Shown: one piece after another, positions 8,259-17,511 of the stretch | How positions within the stretch are numbered: the stretch's first letter is position 1 | Layout of the letters: every line of letters begins with the position of its first letter | Assembly (NCBI RefSeq): GCF_020622345.1 | Contig: NZ_JACNMO010000012.1 | Location: 1 to 64,000 of the forward strand | Direction of reading: 5' to 3' | Length of the DNA: 64,000 bases | From: Roseobacter weihaiensis | GTDB taxonomy: Bacteria; Pseudomonadota; Alphaproteobacteria; Rhodobacterales; Rhodobacteraceae | Notes under the pieces: generated by a model | The model's database searches: none | Told to the model about the DNA's origin: nothing | Seen by the model: only the letters and a program-made list of their open reading frames with translations | Position numbers and translations under genes: made by a program

Positions 8259-10022
8259 ATGAAGAAGAGCCCGCCGCCTGGCGCCGCCCGTTCCGAAATT
8301 ATCAGCCGCCTCTATGATGTCGCGTTAGACCCTACACGCTACGAGGAACTGCTTGATGTGTGGGAGAAACGGGTCGGTGACATACGCCCGGGGTCGGTTG
8401 CTCAGGGCCAGATATTCACCGACCACGAGATTGAAGCTCATTGTGAAAGAGCCAATGTGTTTCTTGATCGCGTGGAGGCATCCAGCGATCCCCGCGACGC
8501 ACTCTTGGCCGAGTTCCGGACGGCAGCCGCTTTCATTATCGACCCTTCGCTCAGGGTGAGCCGTGTCAACCCCACCGCCGAAATCTGGCTGGGCGTGCGG
8601 TCGGGAATGCCGCTGTCGGCGTTGCCATTCGACACCGAAGCCCACGAACATCTTGAGCATGATCTTGAAAGAGCGTTCGCGGGGCGCGGGCCGCAGACGC
8701 TTCAGATGCGGGTCCGGTCGACAAGATCCAACCGCATGGCGCTTCTTCAGATCCGCATCCTGCCGGGGGCCGATCCATTCGCCCTGGTCGTGACACCCGA
8801 ATTCGAATGGCCAGCCACGCTCGACACAATACTGTCCGAGGCTTTCGGCTTGACGCCGTCGGAACTTATCGTGATCCGCGGACTGGTTGAAACATCGACC
8901 ATCAAAGAGATCGCCGAACAGCGCGGTCGCTCGGTTGAAACGGTGCGCACCCAGCTCAAGGCAATTTTTCAGAAGACCCAGACACACGGGCAAGCCGAAT
9001 TGATCCGGGTCTGCCTGTCGCTGATGAACATCGTCGCCGTCACCGGGGCCACCAATGAGCTCGTCCTGCGGTCGAGCAACGGCAGCGCCCGGCTTGAGCC
9101 ACGTCCGTTTCGGACAATAAAGAGACCGGACGGACGTCGCTTCGATTACCTCATCCTTGGCGATACCGGCGGGCGACCTGTTCTTTTCCTGCCGCTCGAC
9201 TACGGGTTGATACGCTGGCCTGCCGGGGCCGAGGCCGAGGCCGCACGACGTGGATTGCAGGTTGTGGTCCCCATCAGAGCAGGGTTTGGCAGCTCGACAT
9301 CTCTGCCCCGCGAGGTTGGAGCCGCCAGCTATGGCCCGACCTTGGCAGCCGACGTGCATGCCCTTCTCGACCATCTCGACATCAGGTCGTGCCCAATCAT
9401 CTCACTTGGAAACGACAGTTGGTATGCGCATCACATTGCAGCCCTTCACCCCGACCGCATCACCGCGATTCTCATGGCTGCCGGAACGCTGCCGATGACG
9501 GAAGCGAAACAGTACGAGCGTATGGGCAAGTGGCATCGTTTCATCACGGCCAACGCACGCTATGCCCCGACGGTCTTTCCCTTCATGGTGAAAGCCGGTT
9601 TCAGTCTTGCGCGCCGTATCGGTCGTCGCAGCTTTCTGCAGGCGGTCTACGGTGACAGCCCCGCCGACCTCGCAACAATCGAACAGCCGGAGATTTTGGA
9701 GGCGATCCTGTCGGGGTCCGAGATTGCTCTTTCAAAAGCGCACAGCGCCCACAACGCCTTTGCCCGCGAGGTGTTCGCAAAGACGCTCAACTGGAAACAC
9801 ACGGTCCGCGCCTGTCGCTCGATCCCGACGCACTTCCTGACAGGCAACCAGGACCAGCACGCCCCGCCGCAGACCGTAAACGAATGGGAGTTGGAGTGGC
9901 CCCACATCCGCTTCGAACGGATCAAGGGCGCGGGCTATCTGCTGTTCTTTCAACATTGGGAGATGGTTCTCGATCGGCTCAAAGACATGATGGACGGCAC
10001 CGATATCGGCCGGAATGACTAG
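8259..10022 (+). CDS. LuxR-type HTH regulator fused to alpha/beta hydrolase
   Basis: A 587-residue fusion. Residues 1-190 form a PAS-like or helical sensor (AAFIIDPSLRVSRVNPTAEI). About 195-255 is a GerE/LuxR helix-turn-helix (LTPSELIVIRGLVETSTIKE, IAEQRGRSVETVRTQLKAIF). About 300-585 is an alpha/beta-hydrolase fold (VLFLPLDYGLI; SLGNDSWYAHHIAALHPDRI; late GAGYLLFFQHWE). The nucleophile elbow reads G384-N-D386-S-W388 instead of G-x-S-x-G, so it has either an Asp nucleophile, as in epoxide hydrolases, or no catalysis and a ligand-binding role. The ATG at 8259 follows TGGAG by about ten bases. It lies just before the rhamnose locus, convergent with rhaK, but nothing ties it to rhamnose. Known members with this architecture are transcription regulators. 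The regulated genes are unknown. Confidence 0.75.
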   Translation: MKKSPPPGAARSEIISRLYDVALDPTRYEELLDVWEKRVGDIRPGSVAQGQIFTDHEIEAHCERANVFLDRVEASSDPRDALLAEFRTAAAFIIDPSLRVSRVNPTAEIWLGVRSGMPLSALPFDTEAHEHLEHDLERAFAGRGPQTLQMRVRSTRSNRMALLQIRILPGADPFALVVTPEFEWPATLDTILSEAFGLTPSELIVIRGLVETSTIKEIAEQRGRSVETVRTQLKAIFQKTQTHGQAELIRVCLSLMNIVAVTGATNELVLRSSNGSARLEPRPFRTIKRPDGRRFDYLILGDTGGRPVLFLPLDYGLIRWPAGAEAEAARRGLQVVVPIRAGFGSSTSLPREVGAASYGPTLAADVHALLDHLDIRSCPIISLGNDSWYAHHIAALHPDRITAILMAAGTLPMTEAKQYERMGKWHRFITANARYAPTVFPFMVKAGFSLARRIGRRSFLQAVYGDSPADLATIEQPEILEAILSGSEIALSKAHSAHNAFAREVFAKTLNWKHTVRACRSIPTHFLTGNQDQHAPPQTVNEWELEWPHIRFERIKGAGYLLFFQHWEMVLDRLKDMMDGTDIGRND

Positions 10023-10201
10023 CCATTGCTGGCATTCGCAGAAAGGTACCCTCATCAAGTCGATGAAGCCGTCAACAGGTGAGACGCGCACGGCCAAGGC
10101 CGGGATCTTCTCCTCCACAGTTCACCGTGTCAATCCGCTTCCAAGGCGTGCCGGACCGCCCTTGTACCCTGTTGCAGGGCCTTCTGGGTGCAATCCACCT
10201 C

Positions 10202-11581
10202 TCAACCAGCGGAATTGGCAAGGTGGCGCCATTCGGAGGCGTACGTACCATGGTCCGGCGACATGGCTCGAAGATCGGCATGGGCCGGGTTTGCAAGCGC
10301 ACTATTTCTTTCGAACAGGAGCGCGGCACCGATGGCAGTGCCTGTCGCCGCATCGCTCTGCAAAACCGGCCGACCTGTTGCCGCGGCAAGCATCGTTTTG
10401 AATCCCGGGTTACGTGCAAAAGGGCCTTCGACGATTGTCGGACCATCCGCCCCCGTCAACGACAGGCAGGTGTCCGTCATCATCGCGAGATAGAACGACA
10501 AGGCCGCCGCGCGGAGCCCGGTGCCGATTGCGGGTTCCTGTCCGGTCCATCGCATGTGATGTCCTTGAAATGGTCCCGTCAGAGGTTCGACCGCGGGCAG
10601 CAGCATCAATCGCGATGCAAGGACATCTGCAACATCATCGGTTGCTGGTATCGCCACGCGCCCCGCCTGGATCAGCTCATACTCGCGCCCGCCCATGAAC
10701 CGCGCAGATGGGACCGGATCGCCCAGGGCGTTCACATTCACGAGCGTATCGCGGTTGGGATCAAGGCCGTTGGCTTTGCCTCCAACGGCCATCGCAATGA
10801 CCCATGTGCCGGTTGAAACGACAGAAAACGGTGTGTTTTGTGCGAGGATGTGCGGATAAAGCGACGCGTTGGAATCGTGGATGCCCACGGCCACAGGCGT
10901 GTTCTTGGGCAGGTCGGTGGCCCCCGCTATTTCCGGCAATAGGGTGCCCAGAATGTCGTCGGGTTTGCGCACGGGCGCGATTTTGTCAGCGATGTTCATC
11001 TTGTCCGCAAGATCAGAGAAGTCACCTGCCTGCGGGTGCCAGAGATCCGTGTGGCAGCCAATCGAGGTCACATCATAGGCCACCTCACCGGTCAGCCGGA
11101 ATCCCCAGTATTGCGGGTATCCCAGAATGGTATCTGTTCGGTCATGCAGCGTGGGGTCCTGGTTGAACTGATAGTGCAGCTGCGCGCCGACATTCAGTCC
11201 CCCCGCAAGGCGCGGTGACCCGGTTTGCGCGAAATCCGGGCGCATAGCGTCGTAGCATTGGGCAATATCGGCGGGGATCGGATGTTCATAATCAAGAATG
11301 GGCGCAGCGAGGTTCCCCCCTTGGTCGAGCAGCACGATGCTCGCCCCATGGGTCGTGACGGAAATGGCGTCGATGCCATGGTTACGGTGCAACGTCTTGA
11401 GAGCCTCAAGCAGGAAAGCCCAGTGCCCCTCGGTGTCGAAATGCCCCCAGGGCGGACCCGGCAACACGGTGTTTGGGCGCGTCACAACCGCAACTTCGGC
11501 GCGCGCTTCCAGATCAACAAGTGCCAGTTTTGCGTTGGTCTTGCCGATATCAATGACCGCGATATGGCGCGGTGTGATCAT
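10202..11581 (-). CDS. rhaK: L-rhamnulose kinase-type FGGY carbohydrate kinase
   Basis: A 459-residue sugar kinase of the FGGY/ASKHA fold. It would phosphorylate rhamnose or rhamnulose in the cytosol using ATP. The N-terminal phosphate-1 loop reads [26 protein letters not shown] and [13 protein letters not shown] correspond to the phosphate-2/adenosine region, and [19 protein letters not shown] is the C-terminal family block. The start [13 protein letters not shown] overlaps the rhaM stop by four bases (ATGA); a longer reading to 11668 would overlap rhaM fully and is rejected. It is the last gene of the rhaR-S-T-P-Q-M-K transcription unit. In Rhizobium leguminosarum a gene in the same position, rhaK, is needed for both rhamnose uptake and kinase activity. 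Confidence 0.9.
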   Translation of the reverse strand: MITPRHIAVIDIGKTNAKLALVDLEARAEVAVVTRPNTVLPGPPWGHFDTEGHWAFLLEALKTLHRNHGIDAISVTTHGASIVLLDQGGNLAAPILDYEHPIPADIAQCYDAMRPDFAQTGSPRLAGGLNVGAQLHYQFNQDPTLHDRTDTILGYPQYWGFRLTGEVAYDVTSIGCHTDLWHPQAGDFSDLADKMNIADKIAPVRKPDDILGTLLPEIAGATDLPKNTPVAVGIHDSNASLYPHILAQNTPFSVVSTGTWVIAMAVGGKANGLDPNRDTLVNVNALGDPVPSARFMGGREYELIQAGRVAIPATDDVADVLASRLMLLPAVEPLTGPFQGHHMRWTGQEPAIGTGLRAAALSFYLAMMTDTCLSLTGADGPTIVEGPFARNPGFKTMLAAATGRPVLQSDAATGTAIGAALLFERNSALANPAHADLRAMSPDHGTYASEWRHLANSAG

Positions 11582-11895
11582 GGCATGTGAAAGACGCGCT
11601 TCAGGGGCACGGCGACTGGTTCGTTGTCGGGTCCGGTTTCCATGATATCGGCCATATGCGCCCACCATTTCTGCATCACAGGGTGGTCGGGCAACCCGTC
11701 CATCCCATGATCGTCTTCGCGGATCAGCACGCCGATCAAGTGGTGCGTCTCCGTATCCAGGTAAATGCCGTAATCGCGGACCCCGGCACCTCGAAGCAGC
11801 TCAACCAGTTCCGGCCAGATTGCATCGTGACGGCGTTGGTATTCCGCCTCCATACCGGGGTTCAATTGCATCCGAAAAACGTAGCGCTCAGTCAT
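11578..11895 (-). CDS. rhaM: L-rhamnose mutarotase
   Basis: A 105-residue dimeric ferredoxin-like-fold enzyme that interconverts alpha and beta anomers of L-rhamnose, called rhaU in rhizobia. The family signature is clear: [40 protein letters not shown] with the acid and Tyr of the active site, [36 protein letters not shown] and the closing PLKRVFHMP. The length is that of the family. The start MTERYVF overlaps the rhaQ stop (ATGA) and its stop overlaps the rhaK start (ATGA), so translation of the three genes is probably coupled. Confidence 0.93.
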   Translation of the reverse strand: MTERYVFRMQLNPGMEAEYQRRHDAIWPELVELLRGAGVRDYGIYLDTETHHLIGVLIREDDHGMDGLPDHPVMQKWWAHMADIMETGPDNEPVAVPLKRVFHMP

Positions 11896-12893
11896 GCCTT
11901 GTTCCTTGCGGCGATCATCGCCCACAGCCGCGGCAAGGCGATAACGCCGATCAGCAGCAGGCCGATAAAGATCGACATCACGATGCCCGGTACGTTGAGC
12001 AGGCCAAGACCAAAGGTCACAAGCCCCATTACAAAGGCCGCAATCACCACACCGGGGATAGATCCGGACCCGCCAAGGATGTTCACGCCGCCCAGCACAA
12101 CCATGGTGACCACTTCCAGCTCCATCCCCATGGCGATGCTGGGGCGGGTCGATCCGAGACGCGAGGTCAGGCAAATCGCCGCGACCCCGGACATCAAGCC
12201 AGTGAGCAGAAACAGGATGAACTTGACCCGTTGCACACGAATGCCGCTGAAAAGCGCGCCGGTGGGGTTATTGCCGATGGCATAGACCGCGCGCCCGAAA
12301 TTGGTTTTGTGCAGCAGGACGCCGTAGATCACCGCTATGATCACGAAGAGCAGCATCTCAACCGTGAACACCCAGTAGATGTAGCCCTGTCCGAACCACG
12401 CAAAGCTGGCGGGATAGCCGCGAAACGCATCATCGCCGAGGATGATGAAGCTGATACCGCGAAACAGGCTCATGGTGCCAATGGTGACGACGATGGAGGG
12501 CAGCCCCAGAACTGTCACGAAGACCGCATTGAAAGCACCACAGAGCAACCCCACAGTCAGACCGATAAGCACCAGCTCCGGCGTGCCCGCCCCGTACTGC
12601 GCTGCAAGGCCCATGGCCGTGCTGGCCAGCGCAATGATGGACGCAACGGACAGGTCGATTTCACCGGCTATGATCAGCAGCGCCATGGCGAAAGCGATCA
12701 TCGCTTTTTCGGTGAAATTGAAGGTCGCATCGCTGAGGTTCCAGGCATTCAGGAAGTATGGCGACGCGAAACTGTTGACAACAAAGATCGCAATGGCGAC
12801 GGCCAGAAGCAGCGCTTCCCAACTGCGCAAGGTGCGATAGGTGCGGCTGTTGAGGCGGTCGGGAACACTCCGGTCGGTGGAAATGTCGGTCAT
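11892..12893 (-). CDS. rhaQ: Rhamnose ABC transporter permease
   Basis: A 333-residue inner-membrane permease of the RbsC/CUT2 sugar transporter type, with about ten hydrophobic segments. The conserved signature [20 protein letters not shown] (family pattern GGIDLSVG) and the cytoplasmic coupling motif [20 protein letters not shown] are evident, as is [20 protein letters not shown]. The N-terminus has a 25-residue hydrophilic leader ([20 protein letters not shown]). It is one of two adjacent permeases that would heterodimerise with RhaP and work with RhaT and RhaS. The start overlaps the end of rhaP by four bases. Confidence 0.9.
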   Translation of the reverse strand: MTDISTDRSVPDRLNSRTYRTLRSWEALLLAVAIAIFVVNSFASPYFLNAWNLSDATFNFTEKAMIAFAMALLIIAGEIDLSVASIIALASTAMGLAAQYGAGTPELVLIGLTVGLLCGAFNAVFVTVLGLPSIVVTIGTMSLFRGISFIILGDDAFRGYPASFAWFGQGYIYWVFTVEMLLFVIIAVIYGVLLHKTNFGRAVYAIGNNPTGALFSGIRVQRVKFILFLLTGLMSGVAAICLTSRLGSTRPSIAMGMELEVVTMVVLGGVNILGGSGSIPGVVIAAFVMGLVTFGLGLLNVPGIVMSIFIGLLLIGVIALPRLWAMIAARNKA

Positions 12894-13873
12894 GAGGTCA
12901 CCTCGGCGGATTTCAGGATGATCCGGCCTTTCTTGCGGCCCGCGCTGGCGTTGAAGGCGACGGCGATCAGGATCGCGCTGCCGGAAATCGCCAGCTGCCA
13001 GAACGGCGAGATGTTCACGACGGGCAAGGCGTTCTTGACCACGCCGAGGAAGATCGCGCCAAGCACTGCACCGCCCACGGAGCCAACCCCGCCGGCAATG
13101 GAGATGCCGCCGATCACGCAGGCCGCCACGACTTCGAGTTCAAAGCCGCCCGCGATGTCCACATAGGCCACGGCATAGCGCGCGACCCAGAGGTAGCCTG
13201 TCAGCCCGGCAAGAGCGCCGGAAATCACGAAGGCCTGAAACTGTGTCCTGCCGACATCGATGCCCGTGTAGACCGCCGCATGCGGGTTGCCGCCGACGGC
13301 AAAGATTGATCGGCCCAGCGGGGTGCGCGACATCATGACGGCAAAGATCAGGGTGGTGACGATTGCCACCCATGACAGGACCGGAAGGCCCAAGATCTCG
13401 GCCCGCGGGAAGCCGGTGAAGGCGGGGCTCATTTCATGGGAGTTCACCCATTTGCCATCGGAGATCAGGAAGATGATGCCCCGAAAGATCGTCATGGTGC
13501 CCAGGGTGACCACGATGGGCGGGATCGAGAGCTTCCACACAAGGACGCCGTTGATCGCCCCCATCACTGCACCCAACATGATGGCGATGGCAATGATAAT
13601 CGGGATCGGCAGACCCGGCATGGCGACGTTGATCATCGCCACTGCCATGCCGGTGAGGGCAAGATTGGCCGCAACCGACAGATCGATGCAGCGGGTCAGG
13701 ATGACGACCATCTGACCCAGGGCCAGGATGATCAACGGGGCCGTATCATTGAATACCCTGGCGAGGTTCGACGGGGCAATGAACCCCGCAAAACGCGATG
13801 CGATCAGGGCGAGAAGCACGACAATGGCGCCCGCCAGAATGGTTTCGCGTATGGGGAAGGTCCGGGACAGCAA
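12890..13873 (-). CDS. rhaP: Rhamnose ABC transporter permease
   Basis: A 327-residue CUT2-type permease, paralogous to the following rhaQ. Signatures are MVVILTRCIDLSVAANLALT (family GGIDLSVG; here the pattern starts R-C), PLGRSIFAVGGNPHAAVYTG, and ACVIGGISIAGGVGSVGGAV. It has about ten membrane segments and a short cytoplasmic C-terminus rich in Lys/Arg ([16 protein letters not shown]). Only three bases separate the rhaT stop from its start, and its stop overlaps rhaQ. It forms the membrane channel with RhaQ. The order S-T-P-Q matches the rhizobial rhamnose operon, from which the symbol is taken. Confidence 0.9.
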   Translation of the reverse strand: MLSRTFPIRETILAGAIVVLLALIASRFAGFIAPSNLARVFNDTAPLIILALGQMVVILTRCIDLSVAANLALTGMAVAMINVAMPGLPIPIIIAIAIMLGAVMGAINGVLVWKLSIPPIVVTLGTMTIFRGIIFLISDGKWVNSHEMSPAFTGFPRAEILGLPVLSWVAIVTTLIFAVMMSRTPLGRSIFAVGGNPHAAVYTGIDVGRTQFQAFVISGALAGLTGYLWVARYAVAYVDIAGGFELEVVAACVIGGISIAGGVGSVGGAVLGAIFLGVVKNALPVVNISPFWQLAISGSAILIAVAFNASAGRKKGRIILKSAEVTS

Positions 13874-13876
13874 CGC

Positions 13877-15409
13877 TCAGGCCTCCTGCAGTTGGGCCGC
13901 GGTGATGCCCGCGGCATGACGTACAAGGGTTTCCGGGGTCAGTTCGTCGCCCGCAACTTCGGCCACGATCCGCCCGTCGCGCATCACGATCACCCGGTCA
14001 GACATGCCGATGACTTCAGGAATTTCGGAGCTGACCATGATGACAGACAGGCCCTGGCTGGCCAGTTCCGCCATGAATTCATGCACTGCCGCCTTGGACC
14101 CGATATCGATCCCCTTGGTCGGTTCATCCAGGATGATCACCTGCGGCTGGGTGGCGAGCCATTTGGCGATGACCACCTTTTGCTGGTTACCGCCGGACAG
14201 ATTGCCCACATCCTGATCCAATGCAGCGGCCCGCAGATCAAGGCGTTCAGCGTATTCACGGGCAAGCTTGAATTCCTCTGCCAACTGCAGAAAACCGGAT
14301 TTCGACGTCCGTTTCAGCGACGGCAGGGTGATGTTCTGAAAGATCGGCAGACCGATCACGGCCCCTTGCTTGCCGCGATCCTCCGGGACGTAGACGATGC
14401 CGGCGGCAACGGCATCGGCAGGCGAACGGATCACCTTGATGTCGCCGTTGATCAGGGTCACACCTTTGCTGGGCCTGGTGATACCGAACAGCGCTTGCAT
14501 GAATTCAGACCGGCCCGCACCCACAAGGCCATAGAAACCCAGGATTTCGCCGCGTTTGAGCGTAAAGCCAATATCGGCAAATTCGGTGGGATGATCGTAG
14601 CCGGCCACCTGCAGAATGTCTTCCCCAACGGCTTGCTCACGGTCCGGGAAGATGTGATCAACGGCGCGGCCAACCATCATCCTGACCAGCGCATCCTCAT
14701 CGATATCGGCGATCAGCCCCTCGCCGACAAACGCCCCGTCCCGAAAGACGGTGTATCGGTCCGCGATGCGGAAGATCTCATCGAACTTGTGGCTGATAAA
14801 CAGGATCGCCTTGCCTTGGGATTTGAGGGTTTCGATCAGTTCATAAAGCTCTTCGATTTCCTTGTGTGACAGGGCTGCGGTGGGTTCATCCATGATCACC
14901 ACGCGGGCGTCGACTGACAGGGCGCGTGCAATCGCGACAAGGTGTTTGCTGGCGATGCCAAGATCCCGCAACAGGGCATGCGTGGCAAAGGGCGCGCCGA
15001 TCTCGTCCAGCAAGACCTTGGCCGCGCGGTGCATCTCGGCCCTGTCGATCAGGCCCCATCTGGTGCGGGGCGCATGGCCGATAAAGATGTTCTCAGCGAC
15101 CGAAAGCTCATCAAAAAGCACGGTTTCCTGATGGATCGCGGTAATCCCGACGCGGGATGCGTCATTCGGTGTATTGAGCGTGACGGGCGCGCCACCGATG
15201 CGAATCGTGCCGCCATCGGGCGCATAGATGCCTGTCAGAATCTTTACGGTCGTGGATTTTCCAGCCCCGTTTTCGCCAACAAGGGCAGTCACTTGACCGG
15301 GGTAGAGATCCAGTTTTACCTGATCCAGCGCCTTCACGCCGGGGAAGGTCTTGGTGATTGCATCCATCGATACAACGGGCGCATCGACCGGTGCTGCACG
15401 CTCTGCCAT
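13877..15409 (-). CDS. rhaT: Rhamnose ABC transporter ATP-binding protein
   Basis: A 510-residue duplicated ABC ATPase of the RbsA/CUT2 type. Domain 1 has a perfect Walker A (GENGAGKST, residues 45-53), Walker B VVIMDEPTAALS and the H-loop ILFISHKFDEIF. Domain 2 has a degenerate Walker A (GLVGAGRSE), as usual in this family, but a good signature (LSGGNQQKVVIAKWL) and Walker B VIILDEPTKGID. It energises rhamnose import with RhaP and RhaQ on the inner face of the membrane. The name follows Rhizobium leguminosarum; it is unrelated to the E. coli proton symporter also called RhaT. About 80 bases with a stem-loop separate it from rhaS. Confidence 0.92.
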   Translation of the reverse strand: MAERAAPVDAPVVSMDAITKTFPGVKALDQVKLDLYPGQVTALVGENGAGKSTTVKILTGIYAPDGGTIRIGGAPVTLNTPNDASRVGITAIHQETVLFDELSVAENIFIGHAPRTRWGLIDRAEMHRAAKVLLDEIGAPFATHALLRDLGIASKHLVAIARALSVDARVVIMDEPTAALSHKEIEELYELIETLKSQGKAILFISHKFDEIFRIADRYTVFRDGAFVGEGLIADIDEDALVRMMVGRAVDHIFPDREQAVGEDILQVAGYDHPTEFADIGFTLKRGEILGFYGLVGAGRSEFMQALFGITRPSKGVTLINGDIKVIRSPADAVAAGIVYVPEDRGKQGAVIGLPIFQNITLPSLKRTSKSGFLQLAEEFKLAREYAERLDLRAAALDQDVGNLSGGNQQKVVIAKWLATQPQVIILDEPTKGIDIGSKAAVHEFMAELASQGLSVIMVSSEIPEVIGMSDRVIVMRDGRIVAEVAGDELTPETLVRHAAGITAAQLQEA

Positions 15410-15449
15410 GTAGACACTCTTTCCAACTGCGGGGGATGGAGGGTTTGGC

Positions 15450-15471
15450 CCGACACGAAAACCCGTGCCGG
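15450..15471 (-). promoter_or_regulatory. Intercistronic stem-loop between rhaS and rhaT
   Basis: On the transcribed (minus) strand CCGGCACG and CGTGTCGG form an eight-base-pair stem, with one G-U pair, around a six-base loop, placed just after the rhaS stop. It has no run of U after it, so it looks more like an mRNA-stabilising or partially attenuating hairpin than a terminator. Such structures are common after binding-protein genes, which need more protein than their transporter partners. Confidence 0.4.
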
Positions 15472-15490
15472 ACCAATCCGGGAGAAAACC

Positions 15491-16486
15491 CTAGAAGATC
15501 GACTTGAACTGATCAATGTTGCTGGCGTCGTAAACGAACGGGTCAGCCATCGCACCTTCGTTGTTGTCATCGAGGGTCAGCGTGCCCATGCGGCCCATTG
15601 GCACCTCGGCACCCGGGGCGGCTTCGACGCCGTTCTGGCTGAGCTCATAGGCCAGCATGGTTGCCGAATATCCCAGGTCAATCGGGTTCCAGATCGCGAA
15701 GGACTGAGATGCGCCGGATTCGATAGCACCGGCCATTTCAGATGGCAGGCCAAGACCTGTGACATTGACCTCACCGACTTTGCCCGCGTCGACGACAGCC
15801 TGTGCGGCGGCCACGATCCCGACGGATGTTGGCGCGATGATGGCGTCCAGATCAGGGAACGACTGCATCAGGCCCGTGGCTTCACGGTAGGATTTGTCCG
15901 CCAGATCATCACCGTAGACGGTCGAAACAACATTAATACCAGGATAGTCACCGATGACCTTGTTCATCTCTTCGATCCAGATGTTCTGGTTCGTTGACGT
16001 TGTTGTCGCGGACAGAACGGCGACATCGCCGCCCTCTGGCAGATGGTCGGCGGCCAGCTTGATGATCATATTGCCGATCAGCGCGTTCGACGACGGATTG
16101 AGGTGCAGCTGGCGGCCTTCCGGGGCAACGCCGGAATCCCAGCTGATGACGGTAATGCCGCGCTGCATGGCCCGCTTGAGGGCAGGAACCAAGGCATCCG
16201 TGTCATTGGCTGAGATGGCTATTGCATCCACGTTTTGCGCAATCAGGGAGTTGATGACCTCGATCTGGCCTTCCGCAGTGGTGTCGGTCGGGCCTGTATA
16301 GATGATCTCGACATTGCCCAGCTCTGCGGCGGCTTCCTCGGCGCCTTCCGCGGCGGCCTCGAAAAAGCCGATGCCAAGCGCTTTGACGACAAGCGCGATA
16401 CGCACATCATCCTGCGCAAGTGCAGGGGTAGCAAATATCGCTGTCGCCATAGTGGCCGATGCGATCAGTCTCTTGAATACACTCAT
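15491..16486 (-). CDS. rhaS: Rhamnose ABC transporter periplasmic binding protein
   Basis: A 331-residue solute-binding protein of the ribose-binding (peripla_BP_4) fold. The signal peptide MSVFKRLIASATMATAIFAT, with cleavage after ALA at about residue 24, is clear. Mature features include KALGIGFFEAAAEGAEEAAA, INSLIAQNVDAIAISANDTD and VISWDSGVAPEGRQLHLNP, all typical of the family, in which aromatic and Asp residues line the sugar pocket. A strong ribosome-binding site (GGGAGGAAACC) precedes the ATG. It captures rhamnose in the periplasm and delivers it to RhaPQT. It follows rhaR by 36 bases, so transcription may run through from the regulator gene. Confidence 0.92.
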   Translation of the reverse strand: MSVFKRLIASATMATAIFATPALAQDDVRIALVVKALGIGFFEAAAEGAEEAAAELGNVEIIYTGPTDTTAEGQIEVINSLIAQNVDAIAISANDTDALVPALKRAMQRGITVISWDSGVAPEGRQLHLNPSSNALIGNMIIKLAADHLPEGGDVAVLSATTTSTNQNIWIEEMNKVIGDYPGINVVSTVYGDDLADKSYREATGLMQSFPDLDAIIAPTSVGIVAAAQAVVDAGKVGEVNVTGLGLPSEMAGAIESGASQSFAIWNPIDLGYSATMLAYELSQNGVEAAPGAEVPMGRMGTLTLDDNNEGAMADPFVYDASNIDQFKSIF

Positions 16487-16522
16487 GGTTTCCTCCCTAA
16501 CGAGTGGTTTGGATCAGGCCGG

Positions 16523-17326
16523 CTAGGACGCCACGCCCTCTTTCTGTGCGGCCCCTGACGAGACAACGATCAGCGTGACATCCGCCGCCTCAAGCATGGT
16601 CGCGGTGCGGTCATCAACGCCATCGTCGGTGATGATGGTATTGATCCGGTCCAGCGGGCAGAGCACAAGGCTGGAGCGGTTCTGGAATTTTGTGCTATCG
16701 ACGAGAACGATCAGTTCTTCAGCCTGACCGATCAGTTTCTGTTCCGCCTGGATCAGCAGCGGGTCCTGCTCCATCAGTCCGAGTGGACCGATACCCTGAG
16801 CGCCCATGAACATGCGCTTGGCATAGAAATTGCGCGTCACGTCATTGTCGAAAGGCGACAGAATGATGTTCTGCTCCCGGTAGATGATCCCGCCGGACAG
16901 CATGATGGTGTTTGACGTGTTTTTCAGCAAATGCGCGGCGATCGGAAAAGAGTTTGTGAACACCTGTAGACGTCTTGACGCAAGCGGATGGACCATCTGA
17001 AATGTTGTTGTGCCGCCATTGATTATGATCGGTTCACCATCTTCGCAAAGCTCGACAGCGGCGGCCGCGATGGCCTGTTTTTCGGCACTGTTCATGGTTT
17101 CGTTGACGCTAAAGGGACGACCGGCAAGGCCAACGAACGGTTTGGTGGTCAAGGCTTCGGCCCCCCCGCGAACCCGGCGCAGACGCTTTTGCTCGTCGAG
17201 CGTGTTGATGTCCCGGCGCACGGTCGCTTCGGACGCGCCGGTGAGAGTGCAGAGGTCAAGAACGGTGACCAGCGCCCGATCCTGAACGGCCGATAAGATA
17301 ACGCGGTGACGGTCCTTTTCGTGCAT
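16523..17326 (-). CDS. rhaR: DeoR-family regulator of rhamnose genes
   Basis: A 267-residue DeoR-type transcription factor. The N-terminal winged HTH is visible: HRVILSAVQDRALVTVLDLC, then TGASEATVRRDINTLDEQKR and LRRVRGGAEAL. The C-terminal DeoR sugar-phosphate sensor domain includes EPIIINGGTTTFQMVHPLAS and LVDSTKFQNRSSLVLCPLDR. The start MHEKDRHRVI is preferred because GGGGGAG lies immediately upstream; a 17-residue extension to 17377 is possible. In R. leguminosarum the equivalent RhaR is the negative regulator of this locus. It stands head-to-head with rhaD across a 185-base region that carries a perfect palindrome, the probable operator. Confidence 0.85.
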   Translation of the reverse strand: MHEKDRHRVILSAVQDRALVTVLDLCTLTGASEATVRRDINTLDEQKRLRRVRGGAEALTTKPFVGLAGRPFSVNETMNSAEKQAIAAAAVELCEDGEPIIINGGTTTFQMVHPLASRRLQVFTNSFPIAAHLLKNTSNTIMLSGGIIYREQNIILSPFDNDVTRNFYAKRMFMGAQGIGPLGLMEQDPLLIQAEQKLIGQAEELIVLVDSTKFQNRSSLVLCPLDRINTIITDDGVDDRTATMLEAADVTLIVVSSGAAQKEGVAS

Positions 17327-17394
17327 ATCTCCCCCTTCTTGGTCCGCACCGTGCCGTGACTCGTCGCGACCTGTCAATCACAAATTGTCAACTT

Positions 17395-17421
17395 CAATCA
17401 TTCTGCAATGCAGCATGATTG
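17395..17421. promoter_or_regulatory. Palindromic operator candidate between rhaR and rhaD
   Basis: A 27-base inverted repeat centred on 17408. The outer arms are CAATCAT (17395-17401) and ATGATTG (17415-17421), and the inner arms are GCA and TGC. Further CAATCA or TTGATTG half-sites lie at about 17374-17380 and 17433-17440, so several protein dimers could bind. It sits in the divergent rhaR-rhaD promoter region, which suggests it is the RhaR binding site controlling both transcription units. Confidence 0.6.
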
Positions 17422-17511
17422 CTTGTGACTGAAATTGATTGACTTACCCTGCAGCCATGGCCAGCCTGCGCATCAGAAATTCAAATTCTTCTGTCGTCCA
17501 TGGAGACACCA

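Noticed and set aside
13436-14869. 477-codon plus-strand frame opposite rhaP and rhaT
   Set aside because: Asp/His/Gln-rich antisense text; the ABC transporter genes on the other strand are certain.
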